Positions 19,301 to 26,036 of a stretch of DNA of 64,000 nucleotides are shown one piece after another. The DNA is from Aldehydirespirator sp965117015 (GTDB lineage Bacteria > Actinomycetota > Acidimicrobiia > Acidimicrobiales > Aldehydirespiratoraceae), in the NCBI GenBank assembly GCA_965117015.1, contig OZ220747.1, positions 3,162,001 through 3,226,000 of the forward strand, in the 5' to 3' direction. The notes below the pieces were generated by a model. It saw nothing but the letters and a program-made list of their open reading frames with translations, ran no database searches and was not told the origin of the DNA. How positions within the stretch are numbered: position 1 is the stretch's first letter; every line of letters begins with the position of its first letter. The position numbers and the translations under genes are program-made.

Positions 19301-19752
19301 CACACCCCGCCGCCGGCTTCGACACACCACGGGTGCTCAGCGAAGATACCCACCGGGGCCTCTTTGCCGCCTGGCCCCTGGCAGCCGCCGACGTGCATGC
19401 GCGGTGGAACCACCTAGCCGACAAAGCCAACCTCGAACCGCGGCTACCGGCCGCGCTGATGAAAGCAGCCGACATCGTGCGCGACCACGCCCCCGACCGT
19501 CTCACACAACAAGAGATCGACCGGGCCGTCGACACGCTGTATGCCCCATACCCCGAACGCACCCTACGCAGCTTCCGGACAGCGATGAACACCAGCACTG
19601 AACCCGCCGAGCAGGCAGAACTCATCCTGGGGGTCATCCGCGATCTCGGTCTGGAGCCCTACACACCGCCGGAGCCGCTGCCGGAAATCACCGAAGACGA
19701 CATCCATCTCGTCTGTTGGCTCGCGCTAGCCGCACAGGGCGAAGAGCCATGA
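16381..19752 (+). CDS. PLD-nuclease/SNF2-type helicase, partner of the methyltransferase
   Basis: The 1,123-residue protein follows GAAGAGG and starts ATG. Residues 1-230 are a phospholipase-D-type nuclease half-site: HGKAFVASD at 157 (HxKx4D) and GSSNLT at about 174. The helicase core follows, with ADEVGLGKT near 286, VVDEAHN near 372 and LTATPVNNS. The second RecA lobe has ATDVLAEGVNLQQC near 770 and QRHGRIDRIG near 802. It should couple ATP-driven DNA translocation to nuclease action, in the manner of type I/ISP or DISARM-like restriction. DISARM splits related activities among DrmD (helicase), DrmC (PLD) and DrmMI (methylase); drmA and drmB are absent here, so this is a compact two-gene variant. 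Confidence 0.85.
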   Translation: MSENTHETSEPVTAKPELALNRGTHTVAQALSGFITGAATGLAGGTRIDIATAYFNVGGYMLIADSLDAARETRLLLGAEPEPAESRPRRLTVEPSRPVSALRARLSTALDDHEHNLKVERDHLGFSLETDAAARRLVAWLRSDSVQVRRLEDRFLHGKAFVASDLSHGVVAGSSNLTRAGLSSNIELNLGNYTPHTVGQVQEWFDELWDHAADYDLAALFEPRFEPHTPQLIYLRMLWERYGDEIRREASDTAAPQIHLTAFQTDGLWRARNLLDIHHGVLIADEVGLGKTFLAGELIREAALDRRQRVLVITPATLRDGPWRAFQARHNLPMELVSFDDVAADGRLNPDRAGGVKLAAASINDYAMVVVDEAHNLRNPATQRAGALRRLLAGSPPKKLVLLTATPVNNSLWDLYHLLGYFLRNDAVFADAGIPSVRDRFSTAMALNPDDLTPEHLFDVLDAVAVRRTRSFVKHYYANDTVNINGVDTTIVFPTPRVHKVSYDLDAVLPGFFDRIAAALDPDANPDDTTTLTLARYAPSQYRLDAGTEAYETQLAGLMRSQLLKRFESSPHAFANTCERMAASHEAFISLLQQGQVATGEALADWVATDSDDMDEVDTYLDTHIAVLEDAANYDTDSLLGHATSDAVLLRDWAAKARSVTPNTDPTLAALCEELAAIAVQAQREAISDSDERNRRKVLIFSYYADTVDWIYDHLRTVAGTDPRLAVYKDRLACLSGSASDQTKKALVWGFAPATTDAPEGHNDDRYDILVATDVLAEGVNLQQCRHIINYDLPWNPMRLVQRHGRIDRIGSPHHEAHLRCVFPDARLDDLLNLEQRLRRKIAQAAATVGVGTILPDQDSTDVNFTETREEIERLRNSDASLFERGGTVRGALSGEEYRQQLRQALENPELAEQIQQLPWGSGSGMAIINGEGPGYVFCIRVGDWPQPVFRYVTLADPDNPQIISDTLACLDRAHPAAGFDTPRVLSEDTHRGLFAAWPLAAADVHARWNHLADKANLEPRLPAALMKAADIVRDHAPDRLTQQEIDRAVDTLYAPYPERTLRSFRTAMNTSTEPAEQAELILGVIRDLGLEPYTPPEPLPEITEDDIHLVCWLALAAQGEEP

Positions 19753-19894
19753 GGCCAGGGCGTACGAGCGAGCCAGGCACCGAAAGGAGCCCGGCCGGAT
19801 TCGATTCTCAGCGGTAATTTGCCCCAACGCCCCGGGGTGTTAGCACCAGACTGGCATGGCGAGCAGCCCTGTTGAGCATCCGCCCGTCGACGGA

Positions 19895-20365
19895 TCAGAA
19901 GGCCTCTGCGACAAGGAAAGTCAGATACAAGGCCATGAACATCAGGGGCACCTTCCGTTCGACCCACCCCAAGTCCCTGTACTTGCCCCACCGACGCTGC
20001 CGCATATCGCTCAATCGATCCCATTCCTCAGTCAGCGGTTTCACTGGCAAGGACCTCTCAATCTGCAAGATGGCGCTGTACTTGGCGCTATTGAGTTGCG
20101 CATAGCCACGCAGCGAGAGTCGCCACAAGCCCGCCAGCACCACCCCAACGACGGCCACTCCCACCGATACCGCGCTATCCAGCCCTGCGGGGGACGGCAG
20201 CCTGGAGGGAGCGAATAGAAGGCCGACCACAAGAGCACTGTGAACGGCCAAATAGAAGTTGTTTGCCAGTGCTCGTCGCCCGGAGACGCGGTCTGCCATT
20301 GTCACCGACAAGGTGTAGATGCTCAGGATCGTGTCTCGATCCTCCACGCCGACGTCCTTGGTCAT
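19895..20365 (-). CDS. small multi-pass membrane protein, putative TIR-system effector
   Basis: This 156-residue protein has a soluble N-terminus, two adjacent hydrophobic segments (about residues 37-53 and 66-86) and a third at the end (LMFMALYLTFLVAEAF). Between them is a cytosolic part with RGYAQLNSAKYSAILQIER and LPVKPLTEEW, a pattern I recall from small membrane partners encoded next to TIR-like genes. Its ATG overlaps the stop of the TIR-like gene by four bases (ATGA). A plausible role is a membrane-disrupting or channel effector switched on by a nucleotide signal from the TIR protein. The function is inferred from context only. Confidence 0.65.
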   Translation of the reverse strand: MTKDVGVEDRDTILSIYTLSVTMADRVSGRRALANNFYLAVHSALVVGLLFAPSRLPSPAGLDSAVSVGVAVVGVVLAGLWRLSLRGYAQLNSAKYSAILQIERSLPVKPLTEEWDRLSDMRQRRWGKYRDLGWVERKVPLMFMALYLTFLVAEAF

Positions 20366-20745
20366 CTACTCCCGGCGATGAGAAGTCTGAGGTTCTTCCA
20401 GTTCCACCGGTACATCTTGGCTCGCTCCGCGCCACGCGGTCTCGTGCAGGTGACATTTGGTCGTCCGCGCAACAAGAAATAGGGTTTGCGCTCTTCTCGA
20501 GCGAGGGCCACTTCAATGGCCACGCCCTGAGCGCTGTGAGTGCGTTCTCCACAGAGGACGATTACCTGGTCGACTTGACGGATGCGGCGCCTCGCCTCAG
20601 CCTTCCATCCGGGCGTTGCCTCCTTTATCGACCAGTCCGCTATCTCAAACGGCGAGTCAGGCATCCTCGCTTGGCCAACAAGGGCGTCCTTCAGTTCGCT
20701 GTCGTGGTCGTAATCGAAACTGATGAAGACCCGTTGCCTGCCCAC
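20362..20745 (-). CDS. ThsB-like TIR (MTH538/DUF1863) domain protein
   Basis: The 127-residue protein starts GTG and reads MGRQRVFISFDYDHDSELKD, the canonical opening of MTH538-type TIR domains. It continues with WSIKEATPGWK, VIVLCGERTHSAQGVAIEV and the closing YRWNWKNLRLLIAG, all family hallmarks. In Thoeris, ThsB proteins sense phage and make cyclic ADP-ribose isomers from NAD+ that activate ThsA. No ThsA (SIR2-SLOG) gene is present; instead a small membrane protein overlaps it by four bases. AGGAGG sits immediately before the GTG, an unusually short spacing, so the start is slightly uncertain. Confidence 0.8.
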   Translation of the reverse strand: MGRQRVFISFDYDHDSELKDALVGQARMPDSPFEIADWSIKEATPGWKAEARRRIRQVDQVIVLCGERTHSAQGVAIEVALAREERKPYFLLRGRPNVTCTRPRGAERAKMYRWNWKNLRLLIAGSR

Positions 20746-21312
20746 CTCCTCACCCTACAGAGACCACCTGACGCCAGCGACTAGCCCCAACCGGATGGCC
20801 GCTGGCGTCCCAGCCAGCGTTCGTGCCAGATGGCGATGATGGCGGTGCCGCTGATCTCGACCTCCGATCACAACACAGCATCAGCTGCCGCTAACCGCAT
20901 CCACCCATACGGTGGCCTGAGTGCCTCCCCCGGCGGGAGGGCATCACAGATGCGCACCGAGAGGCCGCGTGTCAAGAGAAGCCCCGCCAGTGCACCACCG
21001 ACGGGCGGAGGCTGACGGCGGGGAGGATTGACGACAAAGATAGCACCCTTGCTCTGATACTCGACGCTGCGGCCAGCGTTGTCCGGGAGCATCTCACCCT
21101 CGGGCATTCGGCGGGCTTCAGCCTCCGAACAACACGCTCATTGTGACCGACGTCTGCTACGTGAATTGAACGACCGGTGCATGCGTGAGCCCCGGCTCCC
21201 GTCCCAACCGACCCAACAGGGATCCTCGGACTGGCCCCTCCGGGGCTTGCGACTTCCTCGCAGAACAGCACTGTGAGGCACCCCCCAGTATGTATCGCCG
21301 ACTTGTCGATCG
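20746..21312. other. 567-base stretch without a confident gene
   Basis: Between the TIR-like gene and the ADP-ribosylglycohydrolase I find no convincing coding frame. The right part (21077-21276) is one copy of a roughly 200 bp diverged repeat. The left part encodes only short frames, one of which on the reverse strand near 20765-20870 (GTAIIAIWHERWLGRQ) might be a gene remnant. Confidence 0.5.
21077..21276 (-). repeat. about 200 bp diverged direct repeat, copy 1 (possible transposon end)
   Basis: This stretch aligns with 22810-23010 along its length, sharing for instance GGCTTCAGCCTC, GAGCCCCGGCTCCCGTCC/AAGCCCCGGCTCCCGTCC, GATCCTCGGACTGG and CCGGGGCTTGCGACTTCCTC. It contains a strong stem, AGCCCCGG pairing with CCGGGGCT. 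Small indels disrupt any shared reading frame. It may be the structured right end of an IS200/IS605- or IS607-type element, where guide-RNA scaffolds lie, but no tnpB remains. Confidence 0.6.
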
Positions 21313-22251
21313 TCACGAACAACAAGCGCGCTCGCGGAGCCCGTCGGCCAGCGAAGTGACCTCAGTTCCCATGGTCAGCCTTTGGCGCCACCGGGCGGGG
21401 ATGGATTCGACGCCGTAGTGGGCGCCGGCGATCTGGCCGAAGATTGCGCCTGTGGTGTCGGCGTCCCGGCCGAGGTTGACCACCTTGAGGGCTCCCTCCC
21501 TGAAGTCCTCGGTGTGGAAGAAAGCCCACAGGGCCGCCTCCAGGGTGTCCACCACGTAGCCGGTTCCGCGGATCTCGGGGGGCTGCTTGTGCTTGAACGA
21601 ACCGTCGGCGATGGCGGCGATCTTCGGGGCTAGCGGGGCCTCGTCCCACAGGCCCTCGACCGGGCTGTAGTGCTCGGACAGCAGCGTCTCCTTGTCGACG
21701 CCTCGCAGCGCGCCCACCAGCAGGCCCGCGAAGTAGCGGCAGGCGTCGACCGCCTCGACGGCGCCGTGGGTGGTGCGGGAGCTGTCCGCGCTGCGGTCGA
21801 TCGCCTCCCGGGCGTCGCCGGCGAAGAACATCGGCACCGGCGCCAGCCGCATCAGCGAGCCGTTGCCCGCCGACATCGCATCGGTCGGCCCCGAGAACGG
21901 CTCGCCGGTCCGCTCGAAGCGCACCAGGGCCTCGCGGGTGGTGCCGCCGATGTCGAAGCAGCGCCCCGTCGACGACAGGTACCCCTCCCTGAACCACCGC
22001 AGGTAGCGCCCCATCTGGTCCACAGGGTCGAACCCGCCCGACTCCAGCAGGCTGGTGGCCAAACACAGCGCCATCGACGTGTCGTCGGTCCACTGGCCCG
22101 CCCGCAACCCGAACGGACCCCCGCCGACCATGTCGTCGATCGGGTCGAACGAACCCGGCACGCTGAACTCCAGCGTCGTGCCCAGCGCGTCCCCCGCCGC
22201 CAGCCCCACCAGACACCCCCGGAAGCGGTCCCTGGTACTCACCCCGCCCAC
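21313..22251 (-). CDS. ADP-ribosylglycohydrolase (DraG-like)
   Basis: The 312-residue protein has the full DraG/ADPRH pattern: RFRGCLVGLAAGDALG at the N-terminus, GQWTDDTSMALCLA (metal-binding TDDT), SAGNGSLMRLAP, and GRDADTTGAIFGQIAGA near the end (second metal site D-x-D-T). It should remove ADP-ribose from arginine or nucleic-acid targets in the cytosol using two Mg2+ ions. It starts GTG, close behind a 13-codon fossil of a phosphatase leader and a broken VapBC pair. In a defence island such an enzyme could reverse toxin ADP-ribosylation, but it may equally be housekeeping. Confidence 0.9.
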   Translation of the reverse strand: MGGVSTRDRFRGCLVGLAAGDALGTTLEFSVPGSFDPIDDMVGGGPFGLRAGQWTDDTSMALCLATSLLESGGFDPVDQMGRYLRWFREGYLSSTGRCFDIGGTTREALVRFERTGEPFSGPTDAMSAGNGSLMRLAPVPMFFAGDAREAIDRSADSSRTTHGAVEAVDACRYFAGLLVGALRGVDKETLLSEHYSPVEGLWDEAPLAPKIAAIADGSFKHKQPPEIRGTGYVVDTLEAALWAFFHTEDFREGALKVVNLGRDADTTGAIFGQIAGAHYGVESIPARWRQRLTMGTEVTSLADGLRERACCS

Positions 22252-22280
22252 CGACGTCGCTCCGGTCCTGCGATAACCGG

Positions 22281-22322
22281 CTAGTTCGGAACGGGACGAT
22301 CGAGGCGGACGGCTGCGCTCAT
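22281..22322 (-). pseudogene. 13-codon fossil of a phosphatase N-terminus
   Basis: The reverse strand reads MSAAVRLDRPVPN then TAG. The intact tyrosine/dual-specificity phosphatase at 26037-26588 begins MSAAARPDRPIPN, so this is a recognisable fragment of a paralogous gene start. It lies about 30 bases before the ADP-ribosylglycohydrolase start. It could act as a short upstream reading frame today. Confidence 0.5.
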
Positions 22323-22351
22323 GGGCTAGGCCTCCTCGCCGAGGATCGCTG

Positions 22352-22540
22352 CTACCCGCGGATCGAACGCTTCACAGCATCCATCCTCTGGCGGCCCGTC
22401 AGGCATTCGACCAGAACGACCGAAGGCACAACCGGCGGCCAGACGCCATGGCGCTTCAACGATCCGATGCGAGCCGCAGAAAGGTGATCTTTGCGGGCGA
22501 GCCGGGTTACGGCTCCCGAGTCGAGAACGACTGTTGTCAT
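22352..22540 (-). pseudogene. truncated VapC-type PIN toxin
   Basis: The frame encodes 62 residues: MTTVVLDSGAVTRLARKD, then VVPSVVLVECLTGRQRMDAV. This matches the N-terminal half of PIN-domain VapC toxins (first catalytic Asp in LDSG and Glu in VECLTG). Families are usually near 130 residues, so the C-terminal half with the remaining acidic residues is missing. It starts one base into the antitoxin stop (TGATG). It is probably inactive as a ribonuclease. Confidence 0.6.
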
Positions 22541-22743
22541 CAGGCGTCGGATGCCTTCTTGAGGTGGCGCACGATGCGGTCGGCCCAGGCCTCGGCCTCA
22601 GCCACCACCTCCGGTGGCGGCTCGCCGATCTCCTCGATCAGTTCGGCCAGGTAGCGGTCCGTCTCGCGCAGAAGCTCACGGCGGCGTTCCGAGTCGGTGC
22701 TGCGAGCGTTCCGGCCGCTTCGAGTCTCGTCAACTGCTGCCAT
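22540..22743 (-). CDS. small VapB-like antitoxin
   Basis: The ATG at 22743 gives 67 residues: a basic N-terminus (DETRSGRNARSTDSERRREL) and an acidic helical C-terminus (AELIEEIGEPPPEVVAEAEA, then IVRHLKKASDA). A longer frame begins further upstream inside the repeat and is not credible. The position directly before a PIN fragment, with TGATG overlap, and the short charged form fit an antitoxin. It may survive as an orphan antitoxin since the toxin is truncated. A good sigma-70-type promoter lies immediately upstream. Confidence 0.6.
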   Translation of the reverse strand: MAAVDETRSGRNARSTDSERRRELLRETDRYLAELIEEIGEPPPEVVAEAEAWADRIVRHLKKASDA

Positions 22744-22750
22744 ACATGAG

Positions 22751-22778
22751 ATAATACAACATAGATTGAAAACGTCAA
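22751..22778 (-). promoter_or_regulatory. sigma-70-like promoter for the VapB-like gene
   Basis: On the reverse strand TTGACG (22773-22778) and TATTAT (22751-22756) are separated by 16 bases in an AT-rich patch that stands out from the GC-rich surroundings. Transcription would begin within a few bases of the ATG at 22743, giving a leaderless or nearly leaderless message. Confidence 0.55.
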
Positions 22779-22809
22779 CCCTCCTAGCGGCGGCTAGGTG
22801 TATGGCTGA

Positions 22810-23010
22810 CGTCGTCCGAGAGCATCTCACTGACGGGCAATCGGCAGGCTTCAGCCTCTTGCAGAACACGCTCACCGTGACAGATGCCTGCTACGTGAGT
22901 TGAGCGACCAGTACATGCGTAAGCCCCGGCTCCCGTCCTAGTCGACCCAACAGGATCCTCGGACTGGCCCTCCGGGGCTTGCGACTTCCTCACAGAACAG
23001 CACTGCGAGA
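22810..23010 (-). repeat. about 200 bp diverged direct repeat, copy 2
   Basis: This is the partner of 21077-21276, in the same orientation. On the reverse strand both copies lose similarity just after GAGATGCTC-x-CGGAC, here about 25 bases before the VapB promoter. Weaker similarity extends to about 23045. Together with the promoter it fills most of the 377-base gap between the VapB-like gene and the next gene at 23121. Confidence 0.6.
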
Positions 23011-23120
23011 CTCTCTCATTATGCATCTCACGAACTCTTCGATCAACCGGAGCATTCGACGATCAATCTGCCATCCTCAATGTCCAAGGCGTGTCATAGG
23101 GGCTCTATAGGGTCGCGCCG

Positions 23121-23552
23121 ATGGTTGACGTGACTGACAATCCGGCGCACACCTCGGCTCCGAGGCCTCACACCGGGTCCATTCCCGGTGGCACTGCGCT
23201 GCGGGAGCACGGGGACATCGTCGCGCTGATCGCCAGTGCTCCGTGGCGGGAGGCGATCACGTATCGGGATTCGTGGCCCCATGAGTACGTGGTCGTGAAG
23301 AAGGACGGCCAGGAAGCGCTGCTGGCAGCGTTCTGTGCCCGGATCGCGGCGGGTGAGGGCGTGGAATGCCAGTTCTTCAACCAGCGGCGCCAGTACCTGT
23401 TCCTGGGCGAGCACAAGTACTGGACGATGACGGACTGCGCCGACATCGACCTGGAGACCGACGACTACGTGCTCAACCGCGCACTGCTGTACCGGGACCG
23501 CCGCGACTTCGTGATCAAGCCGGGCGACACCGGCACCAGAAAGGAGGAATGA
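23121..23552 (+). CDS. conserved hypothetical protein, first of a pair
   Basis: The protein has 143 residues and no recognised family. Segments such as APWREAITYRDSWPHEYVVV, VECQFFNQRRQYLFLGEHKY and YRDRRDFVIKPGD suggest a compact alpha/beta protein with several aromatic and acidic residues. Its stop is seven bases from the next ATG with AGGAGG between, so the two form an operon. Both follow the ADP-ribosylglycohydrolase/antitoxin remnants on the opposite strand. No enzymatic motif was visible. Confidence 0.7.
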   Translation: MVDVTDNPAHTSAPRPHTGSIPGGTALREHGDIVALIASAPWREAITYRDSWPHEYVVVKKDGQEALLAAFCARIAAGEGVECQFFNQRRQYLFLGEHKYWTMTDCADIDLETDDYVLNRALLYRDRRDFVIKPGDTGTRKEE

Positions 23553-23558
23553 GAGCAC

Positions 23559-24041
23559 ATGGCCAAGAAGGCGCACCGGAGCAGCTGGAACAACGAGCCG
23601 CTCACCATCCCGGAGCCGATCCCTGCACCCGCCCGGGTCTGGACCGACGACGAGATGGCCTCCATCCGGCGCGGCTACGTCCCGTCGATCATGGACGAGA
23701 AGTGGTTCATCTTCATGGAGGGGAACCACCTGTTCGCCCATCGCAGCTGGACCGGAATCGGCGTCTACGAGGCGACATTCGCCCCCACCGACGGCGGGCA
23801 CGCAATCGAGTCCGCCGTCGTCACCGGCGACGAGACCAAGTACCGGCGTTCCTCCGACGAGGACGAGTCGCTGACGCTGGAGGTGCTCATCGCCAGCTTC
23901 CTGCTGAAGGAGACGCCGTCTGAAGAACAGCTGGCCGGCTATGACCCGGTCACCAAGTGGGAGTTCATCGTGCCCGGGGTGCCCAAAGAGCTGTTCATAC
24001 CCCGGGTCATCAAGAAGACCGAACCGGAGCCCGACGAGTAG
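23559..24041 (+). CDS. conserved hypothetical protein, second of a pair
   Basis: The 160-residue protein contains SIRRGYVPSIMDEKWFIFME and HRSWTGIGVYEATF, a conserved block I have an impression of seeing near or fused to ADP-ribosylglycohydrolases, although I cannot name the family. The ribosome site AGGAGG overlaps the end of the preceding gene. It converges with the DinG-like helicase, 40 bases away. A role in ADP-ribose metabolism together with the glycohydrolase at 21313 is a guess from association only. Confidence 0.7.
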   Translation: MAKKAHRSSWNNEPLTIPEPIPAPARVWTDDEMASIRRGYVPSIMDEKWFIFMEGNHLFAHRSWTGIGVYEATFAPTDGGHAIESAVVTGDETKYRRSSDEDESLTLEVLIASFLLKETPSEEQLAGYDPVTKWEFIVPGVPKELFIPRVIKKTEPEPDE

Positions 24042-24080
24042 CCGATCTTCAGCGACCTCTGGTGCTCACCCCGCTCCGCT

Positions 24081-26000
24081 TCACCTTGACGGGTGGGGGG
24101 TTTCGGCGGAGTGGCGGATGTCGGTGAGGAACGCCTCGACCTCGGCTAGGTCGATGGTGCGGCGCAGCGGTGGGAGGCCTCGCAGGAGGTCCTGGCGGTA
24201 CCGGGCGGTCGCCAGCCGCGAGTCGAGCACCGCCACCACGCCCCGGTCCTGCGCGGAGCGGATCAGCCTCCCCGCGCCCTGGGCCAGCAGCGTGGCCGCC
24301 CGGGGGACGTCGATCTCGCGGAACGCCTGCGGCCCGAGCCGCCTGCGGCGGGCCACCATCAGCGGCTCGTCGGGCCGCGGGAACGGGATGCGGTCCACCA
24401 CCACCAGCGACAGCGACCGGCCGGGCACGTCCACGCCCTGCCACATGGTCATCGTGGCGAACAGGCAGCTCTCCTCCTCCGCCGCGAACCGGGCGATCAG
24501 CTCGCGGTTGGGCAGGTCGCCCTGGCAGTAGATCCGCAGCCCCGTCTCCTCCCGCACAGCCTCGGCCGCGCCCCTCATGGCCCTGTAGCTGGTGAACAGC
24601 GCCAGCGTGCGCCCTCCGGCTGCGACCGCCATCCGGGCGACCTCCTGCTGCACGGCCGGCGCCCATCCGGGATCTTTGGGGCCGGGCAGATGCTTCGCGC
24701 AGTAGAGCAGGCCGAGGCTGCGGTAGTCGAAGGGACTGCCGACATCGAGGCTGTGGTGGCCGTCGCCGGGCAGCCCGAGCCTGCCGGCCAGGTTGACGGG
24801 GACGGTCGCGCTGGTCAGCACTGCCGCAGTGCGCGCCCACAGCCGCTCCTGCAGCAGCGGGCCGACATCCACGGGGGCGGTCCGCCAAACCGGATTCCTC
24901 CCGGAGCCCTCCACCCAGACGGCGTCCTCGGTGTCCGGGTCGGACGCCCGGGCGAGATCCTCGGTGAGAGCGTCGAGGAGCCGCCGGGCCATCCTGCGCC
25001 GCGTCTCGTCGCCTTGGCCCTCGCGGACCTCGGCGCCGGCCGCGCCGAGCCGTCCCCGGCACACGGCGACCGTCTCGGTCAAGTCGTCGGGAACAGACGT
25101 CAACAGCGTGTCGCGGTGGGGTTCGAGAGCGTCCCGCAGAATGTCGCCGGCCTCCGCCACACGGTCGGCTGTCGCCGAGCCCGCCACCGCGGCCCGCACC
25201 GCCCGGGCCGCGTGCCTGAACCGGCCTCCGGTGATCGACACCCCGGCCGCTCCGGCGGCGATGTCCTCGAGGGTGTGGGCCTCGTCGAACACGGCCGCAT
25301 CGTGGGGCGGCAGGATCTCCGCCTCGGTGAACACATGCAGGCAGTAGAGGTGGTGGTTCACCACCAGCACATCCGCCTCAGCAGCCCGGTCGCAGGCCTG
25401 CTCGGCGAAGCACTCCGGCCCCGACGGGCAGTTCGCCGCGCCCGGGCACTCCCGCCCCGACACGCTCACCGCCTCCCAGGCCCGCACCGACGGCTCGAAG
25501 TCGAGTCCGGCCCGGTCGCCGTCGGCGGTCGCATCGGCCCAGGCCGCCAACCGTGAGATCTCCTTGCGGATGCGCCCGGCCTCGGCGGCGGAGTCCGCGG
25601 CGATCAGCTGCTGCTGCCCGCTGCCGGCCACCGCGGCCAGATCGGCGAGCTTCTTGCGGCAGACGTAGTTCGACCTGCCCTTCAGCACGCCGAACTTGAG
25701 CGGCATGCCCAGCGCCTCGGCAAGGAGGGGAAGGTCCTTGTCCACGAGCTGGTCCTGGAGGGCCTTGGTGGCGGTGGCCACCACAGCCTTCCTCCCGCCG
25801 GCCGCCAGCGGCGCCAGGTAGGCCATCGACTTGCCGGTGCCGGTGCCGGCCGCCACCACCAGATGCCGGTCCTGGTCCAGGGCCGACGCCACCGCCTCGC
25901 ACATCTCGAATTGGCCGGGCCGGCTCTCACCGCCACCCGGCATCGCCGAGACGACCCCATGAAGCGCTTCGACGGCTTCCTGCGGTGCGTCCACGGCCAC
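24081..26000 (-). CDS. dinG: DinG/XPD-like ATP-dependent DNA helicase
   Basis: The 639-residue protein starts GTG and contains the superfamily 2 core: GTGTGKS near residue 53, DEAH in VFDEAHTLEDIAAG near 238, SATVPVNLAGRLGLP, and the final Q-x-x-G-R motif in LLAQGAGRLIRS. Cysteines at SNYVC, RECPGAANC and ECFAEQAC fit the 4Fe-4S cluster of XPD/DinG helicases. These unwind 5'-3' and resolve R-loops and G-quadruplexes during repair. The gene lies 36 bases after the phosphatase stop and may be co-transcribed with it. Confidence 0.9.
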   Translation of the reverse strand: MAVDAPQEAVEALHGVVSAMPGGGESRPGQFEMCEAVASALDQDRHLVVAAGTGTGKSMAYLAPLAAGGRKAVVATATKALQDQLVDKDLPLLAEALGMPLKFGVLKGRSNYVCRKKLADLAAVAGSGQQQLIAADSAAEAGRIRKEISRLAAWADATADGDRAGLDFEPSVRAWEAVSVSGRECPGAANCPSGPECFAEQACDRAAEADVLVVNHHLYCLHVFTEAEILPPHDAAVFDEAHTLEDIAAGAAGVSITGGRFRHAARAVRAAVAGSATADRVAEAGDILRDALEPHRDTLLTSVPDDLTETVAVCRGRLGAAGAEVREGQGDETRRRMARRLLDALTEDLARASDPDTEDAVWVEGSGRNPVWRTAPVDVGPLLQERLWARTAAVLTSATVPVNLAGRLGLPGDGHHSLDVGSPFDYRSLGLLYCAKHLPGPKDPGWAPAVQQEVARMAVAAGGRTLALFTSYRAMRGAAEAVREETGLRIYCQGDLPNRELIARFAAEEESCLFATMTMWQGVDVPGRSLSLVVVDRIPFPRPDEPLMVARRRRLGPQAFREIDVPRAATLLAQGAGRLIRSAQDRGVVAVLDSRLATARYRQDLLRGLPPLRRTIDLAEVEAFLTDIRHSAETPHPSR

Positions 26001-26036
26001 CGACGGTACCGGTGCGCTCGGGTGCTGCGAGGCCGG

